The notes beneath the pieces were generated by a model. That model searched no databases. It saw only the letters and a list, made by a program, of their open reading frames with translations, and was not told the origin of the DNA. A stretch of 64,000 nt of DNA, from assembly GCF_022921075.1 (NCBI RefSeq), contig NZ_CP095050.1, positions 2,852,001 through 2,916,000 on the forward strand, given 5' to 3'. Made by a program: the position numbers and the translations under genes. How positions within the stretch are numbered: the first letter of the stretch is position 1; each line of letters starts with the position of its first letter. Positions 9,204 through 18,089 of this stretch are shown one piece after another. The DNA is from Hymenobacter sp. 5317J-9. Lineage in GTDB: Bacteria > Bacteroidota > Bacteroidia > Cytophagales > Hymenobacteraceae.

Positions 9204-10745
9204 ATGAAACGACTGACCCTTCCCGCTTCGATGAAGCACGGGCTGCTGGCCGGTTTGGCAGGCGCGCTGGCGCTGGCGCCGGCCGCCCGGGCCCAACAAA
9301 CGCCGGCCGTGCCGGGTGCGCCGCCCGCGGCAGCGCCCAGTGGCACGGCCCAGGCACTGCCCACGGGCCCCTGGTCGCTGCAAAGCGCCGTGGACTACGC
9401 CCTGGCCCACAACCTGAACGTGCGCCTGAGCGAGCTGCAGGCCCAGAACAATCAGCAGATACTGCGCCAGAGCCGCGCCGCGCTGCTGCCCTCGGCCAAC
9501 CTGAGCGGCTCGCAGTCGTGGCAGTACGGCACCAGCGTGAACCCGCTCACCTTCGAGTTTCAAAGCAACACCGTGCGGGCCAACAACCTGGCCGGCATTG
9601 CTCAGGTCACGCTGTTTCAGGGCTTCCAGCTGCGCAACACCATCAAGCGCAACGACCTGGACTACAAAGCCAGCCTGGCCGACATCGAAAAGGCCCGCAA
9701 TGATTTGAGTCTGAACGTGGCGTCGGCGTTTTTGCAGCTGGTGCTGGCCCAGGAGCTGGTGCGCGCCAACCAAACGCGCGTGGAAAGCGACCAGGCCCAG
9801 ATTACGCGCAGCAAAATTCTGCTCAAGGCCGGCAGCATTCCCGAAAGCACCTTGCTCGACAGCCAGTCGCAGCTGGCCACCGACGAGCTGAACGTGGTGA
9901 CGGCCCAGAACCAAGCCGACCTGGCCCGCCTGTCGTTGCTGCAGCTCATGAACATCGACCCGGCCAACGCGGCCGGGTTCGCCATCGAAGTGCCCCAGCT
10001 GCCCGACCCCGACGAGGAGGGCGCCCTGGCCCTGGATTTAAACGCGACGTACCAAACCGCCGCCGGCCGGCTCCCCGAAATCAGGGCGGCTGAGCTCCGG
10101 GTGCAAAGCGCCCGCCGGGGCACCGACCTGGCCCGCGGCGGCTACTACCCGCGCCTGGCCCTCACGGGACAGGTGTTTACGGGCTATTCGTCGGTGCGCA
10201 CGGTCACGTCGGTGAGCAACGACTCGACGGCCCGCCGCACCACTTTTTACGTGAACAACGGCGGCGTGCAGACCCCGCTCACCGTCACCACGTACCAGCG
10301 CAACATCCTGAGTCTGCCGCAGGGATTCTGGGACCAGCTGAACCAAAACCTGGGCCAGCAAATCCAGTTCCAGCTCAACGTGCCCATTCTGAACGGCCTG
10401 CAGGTGCGCACCGGCGTGCAGCGCGCCATCATCAACGAGAAGGCCCAGTCGGTACGCGCCGAGCAGGCCCGCCTCACCCTGCGCCAGAGCATCGAGCAGG
10501 CCTACGCCGACGCCCGCGCCGCCCAGCTGCAGTACGCCGCGGCCAAGCGGCAGGTGGCCGCCCTCACGCTCACGCAGCGCAACTCGGAAATCCGTTTCAA
10601 CAACGGCCTGCTCAATGGCACGGAGTTCAACATCGCCAAAAACAACCTGACGTTTGCCGAGTCGAACCGCATTCAGGCCAAGTACAGCTACATCTTCCGG
10701 CGCAAGGTGCTCGATTTCTATCAGGGCAAGCCGTTGACGCTGTAA
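9204..10745 (+). CDS. TolC-family outer membrane efflux protein
   Basis: A 513-residue secreted protein with an N-terminal signal sequence (MKRLTLPASMKHGLLAGLAG, then an Ala-rich core ending near ARAQQ). The body has two outer membrane efflux protein repeats, seen as long amphipathic helices with QSAVDYALAHNLNVRLSELQ at the start of repeat one and DFYQGKPL at the end. It would form the trimeric outer-membrane channel of a tripartite exporter. The membrane-fusion adaptor gene follows 99 bases downstream on the same strand. The ATG at 9204 is chosen because it begins the signal peptide. Confidence 0.88.
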   Translation: MKRLTLPASMKHGLLAGLAGALALAPAARAQQTPAVPGAPPAAAPSGTAQALPTGPWSLQSAVDYALAHNLNVRLSELQAQNNQQILRQSRAALLPSANLSGSQSWQYGTSVNPLTFEFQSNTVRANNLAGIAQVTLFQGFQLRNTIKRNDLDYKASLADIEKARNDLSLNVASAFLQLVLAQELVRANQTRVESDQAQITRSKILLKAGSIPESTLLDSQSQLATDELNVVTAQNQADLARLSLLQLMNIDPANAAGFAIEVPQLPDPDEEGALALDLNATYQTAAGRLPEIRAAELRVQSARRGTDLARGGYYPRLALTGQVFTGYSSVRTVTSVSNDSTARRTTFYVNNGGVQTPLTVTTYQRNILSLPQGFWDQLNQNLGQQIQFQLNVPILNGLQVRTGVQRAIINEKAQSVRAEQARLTLRQSIEQAYADARAAQLQYAAAKRQVAALTLTQRNSEIRFNNGLLNGTEFNIAKNNLTFAESNRIQAKYSYIFRRKVLDFYQGKPLTL

Positions 10746-10844
10746 CCGAGCCGGGCGAGGGCGGCCTGGTGGCGGCCCGCGTCCGGCCTTTTCGCCACAC
10801 CTTCTGCAAACTGAATACCTACTTACTGAACAGATTACGCCTTC

Positions 10845-12239
10845 ATGAAAAACAACCGATTACTCTACATTCTGCTCGGCATCATCGTGGTGGGCCTGGT
10901 GGGCTACACCGTGGCCAAGAAAAAAGGCTGGGTGGGCAAGACCGGCGGCGTGGAAGTACTGGTGGCCAAAGCCGGCCCCGCCAACATTGTGGAGAAAGTG
11001 AGCGCCTCGGGCAAGGTGCAGCCCGAAACCGAAGTGAAAATCTCGCCCGACGTGTCGGGCGAAATCATCGAGCTCTACGTGCAGGAAGGCGATTCCGTGC
11101 GCAAAGGGCAGCTGCTGCTCCGCATCCGGCCCGATAACTACCAGGCCCTGGTGAACGTGCAAAGCGCCCAGGTGGGCACGCAGCGCGCCAACGTGGGGCA
11201 GGCCCAGGCCCGCCTGCAGCAGCTGCTGGCTTCGGCCAAGCAAACCGAGCTCACCTACCGCCGCAACGCCTCGCTGTACAAGCAAAAAGTTATTTCGCAG
11301 GCCGACTACGAAGCCAGCCAGGCGGCCTACAATGCCTCGCAGGAAGAAATAAACAGCGCCCGGCAACAGATTCGGGCGTCGCAGAGCACCGTGAGTGCGG
11401 CGTCGGCCTCGCTGGAAGAAGCCCGCAAAAACCTCAACAAAACCACCATCTACGCGCCGGTAAGCGGTACGGTGAGCAAGCTCAACGTGAAGAAAGGCGA
11501 GCGCGTGGTGGGCACCACCCAAATGGCCGGCACCGAAATCATGCGCATTGCCAACCTCAACAACATGGAGGTGCGCGTGAACGTGAACGAAAACGACGTG
11601 AACAACGTGAACCTCGGCGACTCGGTGGAAGTGGAGGTGGACGCCTACAGCAACAAGGACGAGAAATTCCGCGGCCTGGTCACCAACATTGCCAACACCG
11701 CCAAAGACGCCCTCACGGCCGAAGCCGTGACCGAGTTTGAGGTGCGCATTCGCCTGCTGCCCGAAAGCTACAAACACCTGCTGCGCACCGTGCGCGGCCA
11801 AACCATCGTGCCTTTCCGCCCGGGCATGACGGCTTCGGTGGACATCATCACCGACCGCAAAAGCAACGTGCTGAGCGTGCCCCTGGCCGCCGTGACCACT
11901 CGGTCGGACTCGTCGGCGCTGAAGAAGAACGAGAAGATTGCGGGCCGCGGCAACGGCGCGGCCATGGCCGCCGACGAAAAAGCCGGTCCCAAGCCCGAAA
12001 TTCAGGAGGTGGTATTTGTGGTGCGCGACGGCAAAGCCGTAATGACGCCCGTGAAAACCGGCATCAGCGACTTCCAGAACATCGAAATTCTGAGCGGCGT
12101 GAAAGCCGGCGACCAGGTAGTGAGCGGACCCTTCCGCGCCGTGGCCAAAACCCTTAAAGACAAGGCCACGGTGGACATCAAAGACGAAAAGTCCCTCAAC
12201 AAAGAAGCCCTGAAAGACGATTCGGACGAAGGCAAATAA
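10845..12239 (+). CDS. Periplasmic adaptor (membrane fusion) subunit of a tripartite efflux system
   Basis: A 464-residue HlyD/MacA-type adaptor. An N-terminal membrane anchor (LLYILLGIIVVGLVGYTVAK) is followed by a lipoyl-like half (VSASGKVQPETEVKISPDVSG, EGDSVRKGQLL), a helical hairpin of about residues 90-200, the second lipoyl half (TTIYAPVSGTVSKLNVKKGERV) and beta-barrel and membrane-proximal domains. It is expected to link an inner-membrane pump to the upstream TolC protein. In MacAB-type operons an ABC permease follows, but here the next gene is gpsA, so the pump must be encoded elsewhere. Confidence 0.88.
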   Translation: MKNNRLLYILLGIIVVGLVGYTVAKKKGWVGKTGGVEVLVAKAGPANIVEKVSASGKVQPETEVKISPDVSGEIIELYVQEGDSVRKGQLLLRIRPDNYQALVNVQSAQVGTQRANVGQAQARLQQLLASAKQTELTYRRNASLYKQKVISQADYEASQAAYNASQEEINSARQQIRASQSTVSAASASLEEARKNLNKTTIYAPVSGTVSKLNVKKGERVVGTTQMAGTEIMRIANLNNMEVRVNVNENDVNNVNLGDSVEVEVDAYSNKDEKFRGLVTNIANTAKDALTAEAVTEFEVRIRLLPESYKHLLRTVRGQTIVPFRPGMTASVDIITDRKSNVLSVPLAAVTTRSDSSALKKNEKIAGRGNGAAMAADEKAGPKPEIQEVVFVVRDGKAVMTPVKTGISDFQNIEILSGVKAGDQVVSGPFRAVAKTLKDKATVDIKDEKSLNKEALKDDSDEGK

Positions 12240-12284
12240 GCCGGGTCCGGGGCCGATTGGCCGCCGAAAACCTAATGCAGAGCC

Positions 12285-12347
12285 AACGCGAAGCATCTTT
12301 ACTGCTGAAGTAATGCAATTACTGCTGCGGGCAAGATGCTTCGCGTT
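12285..12347 (+). terminator. Long hairpin after the efflux genes
   Basis: AACGCGAAGCATCTT (12285-12299) and AAGATGCTTCGCGTT (12333-12347) form a perfect 15-bp stem with a 33-base inner region that can itself pair in part. A weak T-rich tail (TGTTTG) follows. It lies between the adaptor gene and gpsA and could be a terminator or a dispersed intergenic repeat. Confidence 0.6.
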
Positions 12348-12399
12348 TGTTTGACGTGGCGTCCTGACGTTCCAACTACTACCTTCAATTCCCACCCAC

Positions 12400-13389
12400 T
12401 TGGAAAAAATCGCCATGCTCGGCGGCGGCTCCTGGGCCACCGCCCTCACCAAAATCCTCAGCGAAAACGGCGCCCGCCTCGACTGGTGGCTGCGCTCGAA
12501 GGACGACGTGCAGCACCTGCTGCGCACCCGCCACAACCCCCGCTACCTCTCGGCCGTGCAGTTCGACCTGAACCGCGTGTATCCGACCACCGACCTGGAA
12601 GAAGCCATTGAGGAAGCTGACTGGTTGGTGCTGGCCGTGCCCGCTGCCTTTGTGCAGCCGGTGCTCGACAAGCTGGACCGCGACGCCCTCAAGCACAAGC
12701 GCGTGATTTCGGCCATCAAGGGCATGATTCCGAGCAAAAACCAGCTCGTGACCGACTACGTAGCCGAGCGGTTTCGGCTGGGCCGGCACCAGTTGGGCGT
12801 GATAGCCGGGCCCTGCCACGCCGAGGAAGTGGCCCTGGAAAAGCAGAGCTACCTCACCATTGGCTCGCCCGACGCGGGGCTGGCGCTGGAGTTTTGCGAG
12901 CTGCTGCGGAACCGTTTCGTGAGCGCGCACCCGGCCGCCGACCTCGACGGCATTGAGTACTGCGCGGTGATGAAAAACATTATTGCCCTCACCGGCGGCA
13001 TAGCGCACGGCCTGGGCTATGGCGACAATTTTCTGGCCGTGCTGGTGAGCAACGCGGTGCAGGAAATTCGACGCTTTCTGCAGGCCATTAACCCGCAACC
13101 GCGTGATTTGTCGGCTTCGGCCTACCTCGGCGACTTGCTGGTGACGGCGTATTCGCAGTTTTCGCGCAACCGCACCTTCGGCAGCATGGTGGGCCGGGGC
13201 TATTCCGTAAAATCCGCCCAGCTGGAAATGAACATGGTGGCCGAGGGCTACTACGCCGTCAAGTCCATTCACGAGCTTAACAAGAAGCTAAAGGTGAACA
13301 TGCCCATCACCGAAGCCGCTTTCAACATCCTCTACGAGCGCATCGCGCCGGCCGTGGAGCTGGAGATTCTGAAAGAGAAGCTGCGCTAA
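12400..13389 (+). CDS. gpsA: NAD(P)H-dependent glycerol-3-phosphate dehydrogenase
   Basis: A 329-residue cytosolic enzyme that reduces dihydroxyacetone phosphate to sn-glycerol 3-phosphate for phospholipid synthesis. The nucleotide-binding motif MLGGGSWATAL is at the N-terminus. Further family blocks are ISAIKGMIPS, GVIAGPCHAEEVAL (substrate loop), EYCAVMKNIIALTGGIAHGLGYGDN (catalytic Lys) and FSRNRTFGSMVGRGYS. The start is TTG at 12400, directly before EKIAMLGGG; no better ATG exists upstream. The small EamA gene follows six bases after the stop, so the two are probably cotranscribed. Confidence 0.93.
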   Translation: MEKIAMLGGGSWATALTKILSENGARLDWWLRSKDDVQHLLRTRHNPRYLSAVQFDLNRVYPTTDLEEAIEEADWLVLAVPAAFVQPVLDKLDRDALKHKRVISAIKGMIPSKNQLVTDYVAERFRLGRHQLGVIAGPCHAEEVALEKQSYLTIGSPDAGLALEFCELLRNRFVSAHPAADLDGIEYCAVMKNIIALTGGIAHGLGYGDNFLAVLVSNAVQEIRRFLQAINPQPRDLSASAYLGDLLVTAYSQFSRNRTFGSMVGRGYSVKSAQLEMNMVAEGYYAVKSIHELNKKLKVNMPITEAAFNILYERIAPAVELEILKEKLR

Positions 13390-13395
13390 CCTCAT

Positions 13396-13821
13396 ATGAA
13401 CTGGTTGCCTCTTGCGCTGCTGACCGCCCTGTGCCTGGCGCTCTACAATTTCTTCATCAAGCTGGCGTCGAACCATCTGCCACCGGCGTTGGGAGCCGTG
13501 GTGCTACAGTTGGTAGCGGCCGCCCTGGGCGCGGCGTGGCTGCTGAAGCTAAAGCTGGACGGCCAGCCGCTGGCCGTGTCGGGTAAGGGGCTCGGGCTGG
13601 CGGCACTGGCGGGCTTGGGCGTGGGCCTAGCCGAAATCCTCACGTTTGTGGTGTTTCAGCGGGGCGTGTCGTCGTCGGTGGGCACGCCCGTGATAGTGGG
13701 CGGCTCGGTGCTGCTTACGGCGCTACTCGGGCTGGCCGTGCTGCGCGAAAGCCTGGCCCTGCCCCAGGCCCTGGGTTTGGTGCTGGTGGTGGTGGGCATC
13801 GCGCTGCTGGCGCGGGGCTAG
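13396..13821 (+). CDS. Small EamA/DMT-type membrane transporter
   Basis: A 141-residue hydrophobic protein with about five membrane segments, the size of a single EamA unit (half of a usual 10-helix drug/metabolite transporter). The family feel comes from ALYNFFIKLASNHLPPALGA at the start and LLTALLGLAVLRESLALPQALGLVLVVVGI at the end. Such half-size members usually act as dimers. The gene begins six bases after gpsA and converges with the GT-C-like gene. The substrate is unknown. Confidence 0.8.
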   Translation: MNWLPLALLTALCLALYNFFIKLASNHLPPALGAVVLQLVAAALGAAWLLKLKLDGQPLAVSGKGLGLAALAGLGVGLAEILTFVVFQRGVSSSVGTPVIVGGSVLLTALLGLAVLRESLALPQALGLVLVVVGIALLARG

Positions 13822-13830
13822 GCGCGTTGC

Positions 13831-15699
13831 CTACAAATCTTCATTGAGATACCAATAGGGGGGCAGCCCGGCGGGCGCAGGTCCGGTAACGGGCACGCGA
13901 TAAATCTCCACTTCGGTGTTGCGAAAAGCCGGCGCGAAGCTGAACCGGGGCTGAAAATACCCCCGCTTGTTGGGGAAAGCCACAACGTAGGGATAGGCGC
14001 GCCCGGGTACGGGGCGGCCGTCGAGCTGCCAGGGCTGGCCGGGCAGCTCCGACCGGAAATAGAGGCGCAGGAAAATGCTGTGCGTGGGCTCGGGCACCAG
14101 CACGGGCCCACGGGGCTGCTGCGCCAACCAGGCATAGGCGGCGTGGTAGTCGGCATTGTGCTGCTGCGGGATGCGATTGTCGCGCCACAGGCTGATGAAC
14201 TGGTAGCCCGTCCAGGCCAGGGCGGCCACGGCCAGCGCTGGACGCAGGGCTTTCCACTGCCGCGGCTGCCGCAGCAGCCATTCCACCACCATGGCCAGCA
14301 CAACGAAGAAAAATAGCCCTTTGTAGAGCAAGGTGCGGCCCGGCGCAAACACGCGTTGAGCAATCAGCACAACGTAGGGAACAGCGCAAAACCAGAAAGC
14401 GGCCGGCGCCAGACCTGCCCACCAGGCGGTTTGCGCGGACGGTAGCTGGCCTTGCCAGGCCCGTCGGAGCAGCACGATGGCCGTGGCGCCGCCCAAAACG
14501 GTGAGCACGGCGCCGGCCTTTATCTGGCCCACCAGAAACCCCTCCGTTTGCCACAAGTATGCCGGCAGGCCCGCCACAAACTCGGCGAAGGGCCGCGGCG
14601 CCACAAAGCCATTACCGAAAAAGATGGCCGGCCCCGAGACAAACAGCACCGGCGCATACAAAAGCAGGGTTGCCGCTACCGTCGTGGTTCCCACAACCAC
14701 CAAGCGCAGCAGGTCGGCCCGGGCTTTTTCGCGCAGAAAGCTCAGGCCCAGCCACGAGTAAGCCGAGGCCATGACCACGGCAAACGTGGGCACGGCATAG
14801 GTGCCGCAAATGCCGCTTACCAGTAGCAGTGCCCAAGCGGCGCGGGGTGCCCGGGTTTTGGCGGCTAATGCCAGCGTGACAAAAAACATGACTACAGCAC
14901 AGCCCGTGAGCAGCCAATAGCCTCGCCCCACCGAGGAATGATATATGCTCAGTTTGGAGAGGCTAAAGAGCAGCACCGCCATTAATGCCGGGCGAAATGC
15001 CAGCCGGCGGTGGAGCAACCCCACGAACATCAGCACCGTGACGGCCGTGGTGGTGAGCAGCACCGGCAGCCGCATGGTCCACCAGAAGCTCGGACTTGCT
15101 TGGTAGAAAAGCCAGCTGAGCACATTCGACAGCACGTGGTTGTTGGGCAGCGGATAGTAGCTGGCCGTGGCAAACAGGCCCTGGCTGACGAAGAGGGTGT
15201 ACGAGGCCGCATCGTCGTATTCGGGCGTGACGGAGGCCAGGCTGAGGTATGCGCGCAACCCGGTGAGGGCGGTCAGTCCCCACAGAGCCCAGCGTTTTTG
15301 GCGCGGGGTCAACGCATGCGCCGTCTGCCAAAGCGCGCCAGTGGCGGCCCGCAAGCTCAGCCACAGGGCGCGAAGCTCTCGCCGGACGGCGGGCAGCGCC
15401 GCCAGCAGCCCGGCACTCGCGCCACAACCGGCTGCCAGTGCCGCCAGCCACTGCCAGGCCTGCGTCAGCTCCCGGGCCGAAAATGGCCGGGTGCGCCAGG
15501 TATAAAAGGGGAAAATGGCATCCAGCTGCCGGGCCGCCTGCCAGGTAGTGTGGTGCAGCACCATGGCGGCAAAACCAGCACATATACCCAGCAATGCCAG
15601 CCCGCACAGCAAAAAAAACGATGACGCGGGGGCCTCGGCATCGGTAGAGACGGACGCGGGCGCATGGGAATAGGTAGGAGCGGGGGAATCGGGCAACAT
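13831..15699 (-). CDS. Multi-pass membrane protein, GT-C glycosyltransferase-like (paralogue 1)
   Basis: A 622-residue integral membrane protein with about a dozen hydrophobic segments. A first luminal loop carries TPEYDDAASYTLFVSQG and then YYPLPNNHVLSNVLSW. An acidic pair after the first helices and a following PNNH motif fit the general plan of GT-C enzymes that use lipid-linked sugars. The last 130 residues (HAAYAWLAQQPRGPVLVPEP...) look soluble. The neighbouring gene shares the same motifs and topology. I cannot name donor or acceptor; assignment to GT-C is inference from layout and motif. Confidence 0.65.
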   Translation of the reverse strand: MLPDSPAPTYSHAPASVSTDAEAPASSFFLLCGLALLGICAGFAAMVLHHTTWQAARQLDAIFPFYTWRTRPFSARELTQAWQWLAALAAGCGASAGLLAALPAVRRELRALWLSLRAATGALWQTAHALTPRQKRWALWGLTALTGLRAYLSLASVTPEYDDAASYTLFVSQGLFATASYYPLPNNHVLSNVLSWLFYQASPSFWWTMRLPVLLTTTAVTVLMFVGLLHRRLAFRPALMAVLLFSLSKLSIYHSSVGRGYWLLTGCAVVMFFVTLALAAKTRAPRAAWALLLVSGICGTYAVPTFAVVMASAYSWLGLSFLREKARADLLRLVVVGTTTVAATLLLYAPVLFVSGPAIFFGNGFVAPRPFAEFVAGLPAYLWQTEGFLVGQIKAGAVLTVLGGATAIVLLRRAWQGQLPSAQTAWWAGLAPAAFWFCAVPYVVLIAQRVFAPGRTLLYKGLFFFVVLAMVVEWLLRQPRQWKALRPALAVAALAWTGYQFISLWRDNRIPQQHNADYHAAYAWLAQQPRGPVLVPEPTHSIFLRLYFRSELPGQPWQLDGRPVPGRAYPYVVAFPNKRGYFQPRFSFAPAFRNTEVEIYRVPVTGPAPAGLPPYWYLNEDL

Positions 15700-15734
15700 G
15701 TCAGTTTGTAAGGGGAGCGTGCACCGTGCGTGGC

Positions 15735-17483
15735 TTATTTTGCTGAAGGCAGGCGGTAGATGAAAACCATTTCATCGGAGTAGCCGGGCTGCAGGGGTAG
15801 GCTTTTAGCCCATTCGGGCAGCGAGTTGGGCTGGTCTTTGCCCCACACCACGTAGCGCATTGGGCCACGGGGCGCATAGTGCAGTGGGAGGGACCGATGT
15901 TCAAGCAGGCCCAGGTGATAAAACAGCAGGCCGTGGTAAGACGCGCCCACAAACACCGGCCCGGCCGGCTGCCGGCTAAGCCAGGTGTACGCCCGGGCCA
16001 CCTCCTGTGCCCGCGCCCGGCTGCGAAGCAACACCGGCACCTGCGCTACGATGGCCATCAGCTTCACCGCAAAAATTACCATGATTGCCCCGGTGGCTAC
16101 CAAGCTAAGCCAGCGACGTGCCTGTTGGCGCCAGGCCCAGTCGGCGGCCAGCGCCAGCAGCACGTACAAAAAATAGGTGGTGAACAGCAACACGCGCGCC
16201 GGGATGTAAAACTGCCTGGCCAGCATCAGGGGCACCGGCACCAGTACCAGCGCCCAGCACAGCCCCGCCAGCCACCGGGCTCGGGGTCCAACCTCGGCGC
16301 GGGCCAGTACCGCCGGCGTGCCCAGCGTCAGCGCCGCCCACAGCAGCAGCGCGCCGCGGGGCGGGCCATACAGTAGCCCCGCCGCCTCGTACAGGTAGGC
16401 TTTGCTCGAAATGAGAAAGGCTGCCAGGGAGTGTGCTTGCAAGTAGCGGTTGGCCAGTAAGCGCGTCCAGCCCGAAATGCAGCCCACCGGAAAGTACAGC
16501 AGCGCCGTGAGCAGGCCAATGGTGAGAAACGCCGCGCCGGTTTGGGTAATGAGCTCCCGCTGCGAGGCAGCTGCACGAGCGGATGCCACCAGCAAGCCGG
16601 CCGCCAGCGCCAGCAGGGGCAACGCAAACGTCGGCACGGTATACAAGCCGGCGGTGCTGCCAAGAATGAACGTGGCCCAGGCCAGGCGTCGGCAACCGCC
16701 CTGCGTGACCAGGCAGTACACGGCAAAAAAAGCGGCCAGCAGGCAGGTAAGCTGCAAAAAATAGCCCCGGCCGGAGGCTGCATACGTGAGGCTTACCGTG
16801 CTCAGCCCGAACAAAGCCGTGGCCAGTGTGGCCACCCGAAACCCGCGATAATGCGTGAGCAAGAGGTAGCCCATGCCCGTGCCAAGCGTGGCCGCCAGCA
16901 GCGAAGGCAGCCGCATAATCAGGCGCGCCTGGCCTGGCAGCAGCAGCTTTAGCGGCCAGCACAGCAGGTTGTAGAATAGGTGGTTGTTGGGGATGGGGTA
17001 GAAGCTGGTGATGGCCACGGGCCCCTGGTGCACAAAAGCATCGTACGAAACCAGCTCATCGGGGCTCAGCGAATCAGTAAGCAGCCAACCCAGTTGCAGG
17101 CCCAGCAAACCCAGTAGCACCGCCGCGCCCAATGCCCTTTGCGCCCTTGGCAGCTGCGTTATGGTGCATCTCAGCGCCTGGTAGGCATGTCCGGCTTCCT
17201 GTTTCAGGTACCGTCCTTCTGCCCGAAATGCAGCCTTGCGAAGCATGAGTACACTAGCTGTCGCACTGCCGGCTATCACCGTCCAAATACCGCCGCGCAG
17301 CAGTCCCAATGCCCCGTCCGAAGCCGGCACCGCGAGGTATTGCGGGCCGTCCGGGTAATACTCAAAATATGCGACCTGCCCAAGGTGCGCTACCGCAGCC
17401 GATGCACCAAACCCATATATCAGCGCCAGTAGGGCACTTATCGCCAGTGCACCCAGTGCGGCTACCAGCAGAATCAGGCGCAT
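15735..17483 (-). CDS. Multi-pass membrane protein, GT-C glycosyltransferase-like (paralogue 2)
   Basis: A 582-residue polytopic membrane protein, paralogous to the gene 35 bases downstream. Shared features: LSPDELVSYDAFVHQGP in the first luminal loop, SFYPIPNNHLFYNLLCW, and a C-terminal soluble tail with ARAYTWLSRQPAGPVFVG (compare HAAYAWLAQQPRGPVLV). An N-terminal pair of helices precedes the loop. The ATG is at 17483. Same strand and close spacing suggest cotranscription with paralogue 1. A role in transferring sugars to an extracytoplasmic acceptor is likely but unproven. Confidence 0.65.
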   Translation of the reverse strand: MRLILLVAALGALAISALLALIYGFGASAAVAHLGQVAYFEYYPDGPQYLAVPASDGALGLLRGGIWTVIAGSATASVLMLRKAAFRAEGRYLKQEAGHAYQALRCTITQLPRAQRALGAAVLLGLLGLQLGWLLTDSLSPDELVSYDAFVHQGPVAITSFYPIPNNHLFYNLLCWPLKLLLPGQARLIMRLPSLLAATLGTGMGYLLLTHYRGFRVATLATALFGLSTVSLTYAASGRGYFLQLTCLLAAFFAVYCLVTQGGCRRLAWATFILGSTAGLYTVPTFALPLLALAAGLLVASARAAASQRELITQTGAAFLTIGLLTALLYFPVGCISGWTRLLANRYLQAHSLAAFLISSKAYLYEAAGLLYGPPRGALLLWAALTLGTPAVLARAEVGPRARWLAGLCWALVLVPVPLMLARQFYIPARVLLFTTYFLYVLLALAADWAWRQQARRWLSLVATGAIMVIFAVKLMAIVAQVPVLLRSRARAQEVARAYTWLSRQPAGPVFVGASYHGLLFYHLGLLEHRSLPLHYAPRGPMRYVVWGKDQPNSLPEWAKSLPLQPGYSDEMVFIYRLPSAK

Positions 17484-17495
17484 GCGGCGGCAGGG

Positions 17496-18089
17496 TTAAA
17501 GATGGGCAGGCGCCAGCACGGGCAGCGCGCCCAACGCCTCCAGCTCCGCCCACACCCGGTGCACGGGCAGCCCCATCACGTTAAAATATGACCCTTCCAG
17601 CCGCGTCACGCCCACCATGCCTATCCAGTCCTGGGCGCCGTAGGCCCCGGCCTTGTCGAAGGGGCGGGCCGTGGCGATGTAATGGGCAATTTCGGCCGAA
17701 CTCAGCGAACGGAAGTGCACCGTGGTCTGGTCAGAGAATACCACCTCACGGCCGTCGCCGCAGCGCAGGCACACGCCCGTAAACACGTCGTGGGCGCGCC
17801 CTTGCAAGCGGGTGAGCATGGCCGTGGCCTCGGCCACGTCGGCGGGTTTGTTGAGCACGTCATCGTCGAGACACACAATGGTGTCGGCGGTGAGCACCAC
17901 TTCGTCGGGCGCCAGGCCGGCCACGTAGGCCGACGCTTTCCGAGCAGCCAGAAACTCGGCCACCTCGGCGCGCCGCAGGTGGGGCGGAAAATCCTCGTCC
18001 ACGTCCACCAGGCGCACTTCATAGGGCAGGCCCAGGTCGGAGAGGAGTTGGCGGCGGCGGGGCGAGTTGGAGGCTAAAATCAGTTTCAC
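17496..18089 (-). CDS. maf: Maf-family nucleoside triphosphate pyrophosphatase
   Basis: A 197-residue cytosolic enzyme of the Maf/YhdE family, which hydrolyses non-canonical or pyrimidine nucleoside triphosphates. The N-terminal loop ILASNSPRRRQLL, EVVLTADTIVCLDD (catalytic Asp), LQGRAHDVFTGVCLR and YIATARPFDKAGAYGAQDWIG are diagnostic. The start is GTG at 18089; its GTGA overlaps the stop of the upstream DUF1015 gene, so the two are translationally coupled. Bacteroidota often annotate this gene as septum formation inhibitor; the enzymatic role is better supported. Confidence 0.92.
   Translation of the reverse strand: MKLILASNSPRRRQLLSDLGLPYEVRLVDVDEDFPPHLRRAEVAEFLAARKASAYVAGLAPDEVVLTADTIVCLDDDVLNKPADVAEATAMLTRLQGRAHDVFTGVCLRCGDGREVVFSDQTTVHFRSLSSAEIAHYIATARPFDKAGAYGAQDWIGMVGVTRLEGSYFNVMGLPVHRVWAELEALGALPVLAPAHL

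Noticed and set aside
10860..12536. 558-codon open frame opposite the adaptor gene
   Set aside because: Composition is dominated by His, Gly, Val and Phe, typical of antisense frames here; the plus-strand adaptor and gpsA have clear families.
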